From the NCBI GenBank assembly GCA_002373875.1, contig DFKQ01000079.1:1-63852 (forward strand): DNA of 63,852 nt, written 5' to 3'. Under the pieces are notes generated by a model. It searched no databases, was not told the origin of the DNA, and saw only the letters and a program-made list of their open reading frames with translations. Source of the stretch: Lachnospiraceae bacterium UBA3641. GTDB lineage: Bacteria; Bacillota; Clostridia; Lachnospirales; Lachnospiraceae. A program made the position numbers and the translations under genes. Below, one piece after another: positions 59,859 through 63,852 of this stretch (positions are counted from its first letter, which is position 1; each line of letters starts with the position of its first letter).

Positions 59859-62801
59859 ATGAATATATTGAATAAACCAATAAACCAAAAAATACAGCTT
59901 TTTTCTTTGATTCCCTTTTTTATATTTTCGATAATACTTTTTTTTACATGGGATTATGTAAGAGAACGGCTGTTCAAAGATTATTATTATGAGGATACCA
60001 AGTTCATCTCCTGTGATGAGAGGGGAGATTATCTTATTGTAGATCAGGCGGGCACCAGGCTTTTAAAGGTTTCGGCTGACGGGGTGCTGCAATGGAAGAA
60101 AGATGCATCTGATGGCTGGTTTTCGGATATCAGGCAGGTCTTTTCTTCACAAGGCAAAATATATATCCATGACGTTCGTATAGAAGAGGGTATCCGCATT
60201 TCGGAGGAAAGTGTACTTGAGTGCGATGAAGAAGGAAACCTTGTTCAGAGCCTTGCGCATTACATGTATACAGAAAGGACGCTGCAGCCTCATATCGCAG
60301 GGCTGTCTCCGACAAAGGACGGAATTTCTTATATCTACAAGACCGCAGAAGAAATCCGCCTGATAACTCCGGGAACGGGAGAGCGCAGTTTTTCATTTGA
60401 AAACGCCGGTACTATGTTGCACCGCGCTGTATATGATGATGAAACGGATGTGGTTTACCTGTGTACTTATGACGGACGTATCTTAAGATATGGGGGCAGC
60501 GAAGAAGAGGTGCTTTATTCTTCGAGGGATCGGAAGGAACAGACAATTCCCTGGGATATCAGTTTTTTTGACGGTAAACTCTACGTATCGGACATTGGCC
60601 AAAGGTGTATACTCTCCATAGATACGAATACCGGTACGATTTCCGATATCACGGAGGATCTGGACTTTTATGATCGTGAGATCGTCTATAACATCAGCGC
60701 GGTAAATTCTCTTACAACATCCTCTGATTACACCGTCCGTCATTATCTGGGAGATTCACGGTTCGAATATTTTGATTCCTGTAAAAAAGGATTAAACTTT
60801 TTAGTCCCTGCTATTTTATCGAAAATAGCTTTAACGGTAGTAGTTCTGCTTCTTTTGAATTACCTGCTTTTGGCTGCGATGTTCATCATAAAGAATGGCA
60901 ATGCCTATATGAAGATGATTGCGGGAGCTATTTCCGGAGCGATGCTGCTGTCCGTCTTAATCCTTGCCGTGGTGATCCCCGAATTTCGGACAAGGATGAC
61001 AGATGCTTTCTTTTCAAGGGCAGAGCTTGCATCGGCGACAGTTCGCAACCAGCTGCCCAAGGAAGAATTCCAAAGCCTCGACAGGGCGGAGGATTTCATG
61101 GGGCCGGAATATCTGTCTGTACGTAAAGTCGTCACAAGTGTATTTTTTAATGAGTCGGACTCTATGAAAGATCTCTACTGTTCGATGTACAAATACCTTG
61201 ACGGAGAAATTGTTTTAAGCTACGGCCTTGAGGATAATACCGGAGCGATTTACCCCTATGACTGGGAGTATGAGGGATCAAATGAAGAGATGGTATTGAC
61301 AACAGGGAAGGGGATCACCTACCAGAGCAGCACGGCTGAGGGTGAGTATCTTTTCACTTATGATCCTATATTCGATGAAAACGGCGCAGCCATAGGTATC
61401 ATTGAGGTGGGTACCGATGTTGCGAGTTTTAACCGGGAGCTTAGGCATCTGGTCATGGATGCGCTCATCAACACCTTTGCGGTCACGGTTGTTGTCATGC
61501 TTATGGTAGTGGAAGGAATCTATTTCGTAAAAGGCACTACCGAGTACGATAAAAAGGAAAAAACATTTGGCGCAGGCAATGTGAAGGAAATTCCTCCGGA
61601 GGTTCTGAGAATGGTTTCCTTTCTGGTATTTTTCCTCACCAACCTGCCAACGGCCTTTTTGCCCCTGTATGCCATGAACGTGGCTGAAAATGATTCGGGG
61701 CTGTCATTTGCTCCCGAGATCATGGCTGCGCTTCCGCTTTCCGCGGAAGTTATTACCGGAGCTGTTTTCTCGGTGGTCGGAGTTACGATAGTAAAGAAGA
61801 TAGGCGAAAAGCGCTCAATGCTGATATTCTCTCTGATGTTTATCGCAGGCTTTGCCCTTAAGATCATTCCGAATATCTGGATGCTGATCCTTGGGAATGC
61901 GGTTCAGGGCGTAGGCTGGGGTGTTATCCTTCTGGTGGTCAATATGAGGATCACCGACCTGCCTGATGAACAGAAGGATCTGGGCTTTTCGCAGTACAAT
62001 ATAGCTGAACTTAACGGCATCAACTGCGGAGTAGTGTTCGGAGGTTTCCTTGTAAACTGGATGAACTACCAGATGGTATTTGTGGTTTCCACAATTCTTT
62101 CCGTCTCAATGTTTTTTATTACATCAAAGTATCTAAGCCATCCCGGAAAAGGAGAGGAAGAAGAGGAAACATCGGGAGGTTTCCTGAAGACGATCCGGTT
62201 CTGCCTTAACATTCGTGTAATTGCGGTCCTGCTTCTGATCGTAACACCTACTACCATATGCTTCTATTTCCTGAACTATCTGTATCCTATAGTAGGAGCC
62301 GGGTACGGATTATCCGAGACTTATATCGGTTATTCATATCTGGTAAACGGAATTTTTGTTATGGCATTCGGCGGGGTGCTGACCAACTTCTTCTCGAAAG
62401 AAAAAAGAAAAACTATCGGAGTGGTTACAGCCTCCCTGATCTATGCGGTCGCCTTTGTAATTGTGGTGTACCTGCAGAATATCCCGGCACTGTTTATGGC
62501 GCTGGCTCTTCTCGGTATATCCGACAGCTTTGGACTTCCGCTTCAGTCCGGATATTATACGGACCTTAAAGCAGTGGAAAAATTCGGAGTCGGTCCTGCA
62601 TTGGGAGTCTATAATCTGGTTGTCAATGTTGCGCAGGCCATAGGACCTTTTGTATTCTCCTATGTAATTCTTGTAGGAGTCGGTCCGGGCTTAAGCGTTG
62701 TGGCTGCTTCACTTGTTATATCAGGTCTGGTATTTCTGGTTGCAGGATCGTTAATGGATGGAATTAAAAATAAGAAAGAAAAAAGGGAGATTAAGGTATG
62801 A
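59859..62801 (+). CDS. Sensor-MFS fusion: beta-propeller, Cache-like and MFS domains
   Basis: 980 residues. An N-terminal membrane helix (about 14-31) is followed by an external region of about 280 residues with repeated beta-blades (LIVDQAGTRLLKVSADGVLQWKK, VYLCTYDGRILRY, LYVSDIGQRCILSIDT), probably a propeller. Two helices (about 318-375) lead to a second external, Cache-like domain (about 380-550; YDPIFDENGAAIGIIEVGTDV), another helix, and then a 12-helix-like MFS transporter (about 575-970). Its stop overlaps the start of the SpoIIE-type gene. Whether it transports or only senses is unknown. Confidence 0.8.
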   Translation: MNILNKPINQKIQLFSLIPFFIFSIILFFTWDYVRERLFKDYYYEDTKFISCDERGDYLIVDQAGTRLLKVSADGVLQWKKDASDGWFSDIRQVFSSQGKIYIHDVRIEEGIRISEESVLECDEEGNLVQSLAHYMYTERTLQPHIAGLSPTKDGISYIYKTAEEIRLITPGTGERSFSFENAGTMLHRAVYDDETDVVYLCTYDGRILRYGGSEEEVLYSSRDRKEQTIPWDISFFDGKLYVSDIGQRCILSIDTNTGTISDITEDLDFYDREIVYNISAVNSLTTSSDYTVRHYLGDSRFEYFDSCKKGLNFLVPAILSKIALTVVVLLLLNYLLLAAMFIIKNGNAYMKMIAGAISGAMLLSVLILAVVIPEFRTRMTDAFFSRAELASATVRNQLPKEEFQSLDRAEDFMGPEYLSVRKVVTSVFFNESDSMKDLYCSMYKYLDGEIVLSYGLEDNTGAIYPYDWEYEGSNEEMVLTTGKGITYQSSTAEGEYLFTYDPIFDENGAAIGIIEVGTDVASFNRELRHLVMDALINTFAVTVVVMLMVVEGIYFVKGTTEYDKKEKTFGAGNVKEIPPEVLRMVSFLVFFLTNLPTAFLPLYAMNVAENDSGLSFAPEIMAALPLSAEVITGAVFSVVGVTIVKKIGEKRSMLIFSLMFIAGFALKIIPNIWMLILGNAVQGVGWGVILLVVNMRITDLPDEQKDLGFSQYNIAELNGINCGVVFGGFLVNWMNYQMVFVVSTILSVSMFFITSKYLSHPGKGEEEEETSGGFLKTIRFCLNIRVIAVLLLIVTPTTICFYFLNYLYPIVGAGYGLSETYIGYSYLVNGIFVMAFGGVLTNFFSKEKRKTIGVVTASLIYAVAFVIVVYLQNIPALFMALALLGISDSFGLPLQSGYYTDLKAVEKFGVGPALGVYNLVVNVAQAIGPFVFSYVILVGVGPGLSVVAASLVISGLVFLVAGSLMDGIKNKKEKREIKV

Positions 62802-63852
62802 AAAAGATGAGTCTCGGAATTAAGCTTAGCGGTATGGTTTTGTGTTCTATGCTCATCCTTGCTGCCGCGCTGTTTTTTACCAGCACGTTAGAACATGGAA
62901 CAAAGGTGGATGAGTATTATAAAGAGATCGCCTCAAAACTTTCACTTACAGTTGCGGATTCCGTCGACGGTGATCTCGTTGCGAGGCTGCGGCTTCTTGT
63001 AGAGGAAGATGAGTTCAAAGAGCTGCGAAAGGAAGCGGAGGAGACCGGTAATTGGGAGCCTGTTTGGGATTATATTGAGAAAAAGGGTGTCCGGGAACAG
63101 TTTGAAACGCTTTATAATTCATTGGAACAGATCCGCAAGGATATGGATGTTAAGTATATCTATATTCACTCAATTGAGGGATCTGTCAGTGTTTATCTGG
63201 TTTCTGCCCCTGAGGGAATAGAATATCTCGGACTTGTGGGACCAAACGCAGAGGAGTTTTCCATGTATACCACCAATGTACATATTGATCCTGATGTATC
63301 CAATATGGGTGGTGAGTGGGTGTGCTCTGCCTACGAACCCATATATGATTCCGCAGGAAATGCTGTCAGCACTGTGGGTGTTGATATAGACATGAATCAG
63401 GTAATGGCTGACAGAAATCATTTCCGTTACCGCATGATCAATTTCAGTTTTGTCATTACCGTACTTACCGTAATTATAGGAATCATGCTGGTAAGGAAAT
63501 ATGCTGTAAAACCCATCGAGCAGCTGACGGAAGGCGCCAAGGCCTTTTCTGATGAAGAAGAAGGTTACTCCAAAGAAAGCGTCATTTCAATGGATATCCA
63601 TAGCGGGGATGAGATCGAGACTCTGTATAATGAGACCCGGATCATGCAGCTGAAGATCCTTGATTATGTTGCTAACATTACCAAGATCACTGCCGAGAAG
63701 GAGCGTATAAGCGCAGAGCTTAATGTTGCCACGCAGATTCAGGCAGATATGCTTCCGAGAATATTCCCGCCATTTCCCGAAAGGAATGAATTTGATCTGT
63801 TCGCTTCCATGAATCCGGCCAAAGAGGTGGGAGGAGATTTCTATGATTTCTT
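62798..63852 (+). CDS. SpoIIE/RsbU-type PP2C phosphatase with Cache and HAMP domains (partial)
   Basis: Runs off the window end; about 351 residues are visible. An N-terminal membrane helix, an external Cache-like sensor (about 40-205; the motif AYEPIYDSAGNAVSTVGVDIDM parallels that in the upstream MFS protein), a second helix and HAMP (VRKYAVKPIEQLTEG) lead to the start of the PP2C domain: ELNVATQIQADMLP and NPAKEVGGDFYDF. Such phosphatases dephosphorylate STAS antagonists, here plausibly the protein at 55121. It overlaps the MFS gene by 4 bp (ATGA). Confidence 0.9.
   Translation, partial: MKKMSLGIKLSGMVLCSMLILAAALFFTSTLEHGTKVDEYYKEIASKLSLTVADSVDGDLVARLRLLVEEDEFKELRKEAEETGNWEPVWDYIEKKGVREQFETLYNSLEQIRKDMDVKYIYIHSIEGSVSVYLVSAPEGIEYLGLVGPNAEEFSMYTTNVHIDPDVSNMGGEWVCSAYEPIYDSAGNAVSTVGVDIDMNQVMADRNHFRYRMINFSFVITVLTVIIGIMLVRKYAVKPIEQLTEGAKAFSDEEEGYSKESVISMDIHSGDEIETLYNETRIMQLKILDYVANITKITAEKERISAELNVATQIQADMLPRIFPPFPERNEFDLFASMNPAKEVGGDFYDF

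Overview
The window looks like chromosome of an anaerobic, carbohydrate-fermenting member of the Clostridia, most likely a Lachnospiraceae (Butyrivibrio/Pseudobutyrivibrio-like). This placement is inferred from gene content: [FeFe]-hydrogenase maturases, a minimal SufC/SufB-type Fe-S pair, Firmicutes-type priA-def-fmt-rsmB-rlmN-stp-prkC-rsgA-rpe order, FliW, and a plant-polysaccharide uronate locus. No rRNA, tRNA, CRISPR array, transposase, integrase or phage gene was seen. Genes are tightly packed, many with ATGA overlaps.

Layout. (1) 127-3848: hydE-hydG-hydF with its own promoter. (2) 3989-37643: a large hexuronate/xylan-pectin utilisation island. It contains a SASA-type carbohydrate esterase, a KdgF-like cupin, a KduD/IdnO-like dehydrogenase, a TRAP transporter (dctP-dctQ-dctM), the complete isomerase pathway for both glucuronate and galacturonate (uxaC, uxaB, uxaA, uxuA, uxuB, kdgK, KDPG aldolase), a GH115 alpha-glucuronidase and three FCD-type GntR regulators. 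Two features are unusual. First, a formate-dehydrogenase-like molybdoenzyme and a NuoF/GltD-like flavoprotein sit in the middle. Second, there are three GGDEF proteins tied to periplasmic-binding-protein-type sugar sensors: one as an orphan lipoprotein plus membrane cyclase operon, two as LacI-like sensor/GGDEF fusions. (3) 37744-39129: MATE exporter, then a regulatory/terminator gap. (4) 39442-50423: housekeeping run priA, def, fmt, rsmB, rlmN, stp, prkC, rsgA, rpe. (5) 50420-52789: UbiA-type transferase, HAD phosphatase and phosphoribosyltransferase-like protein, a possible polyprenyl-phosphate-ribose module. (6) 52819-55067: fliW, then the two-gene Fe-S scaffold system. (7) 55121-63852 (window edge): a candidate partner-switching region with a STAS antagonist, an RsbW-like kinase, an MscS channel carrying a possible kinase-like tail, an orphan TAXI lipoprotein, two cysteine-rich proteins, a sensor-MFS fusion and a SpoIIE/RsbU phosphatase cut by the window end.

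How the island works. Cytoplasmic GH115 and the esterase would trim glucuronate and acetyl groups from imported xylan oligomers. The TRAP system imports acidic sugars. UxaC-UxuB-UxuA and UxaC-UxaB-UxaA converge on 2-keto-3-deoxygluconate (KDG). KdgK and KDPG aldolase finish to pyruvate and glyceraldehyde-3-phosphate. KdgF and the SDR suggest entry of unsaturated uronates from lyase products; KduI is not in the window. Two GntR paralogues with identical recognition helices (8968, 19256) and a roughly 50-bp conserved promoter block (upstream of 8968 and 15619) suggest one shared regulon. uxuA and the GH115 gene carry different palindromic operators.

The most interesting material is the coupling of sugar-sensor domains to c-di-GMP synthesis inside the uronate island, and the sensor/partner-switching cluster at the right end. 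All functional statements rest on motif recognition by eye. No alignment or database search was run.
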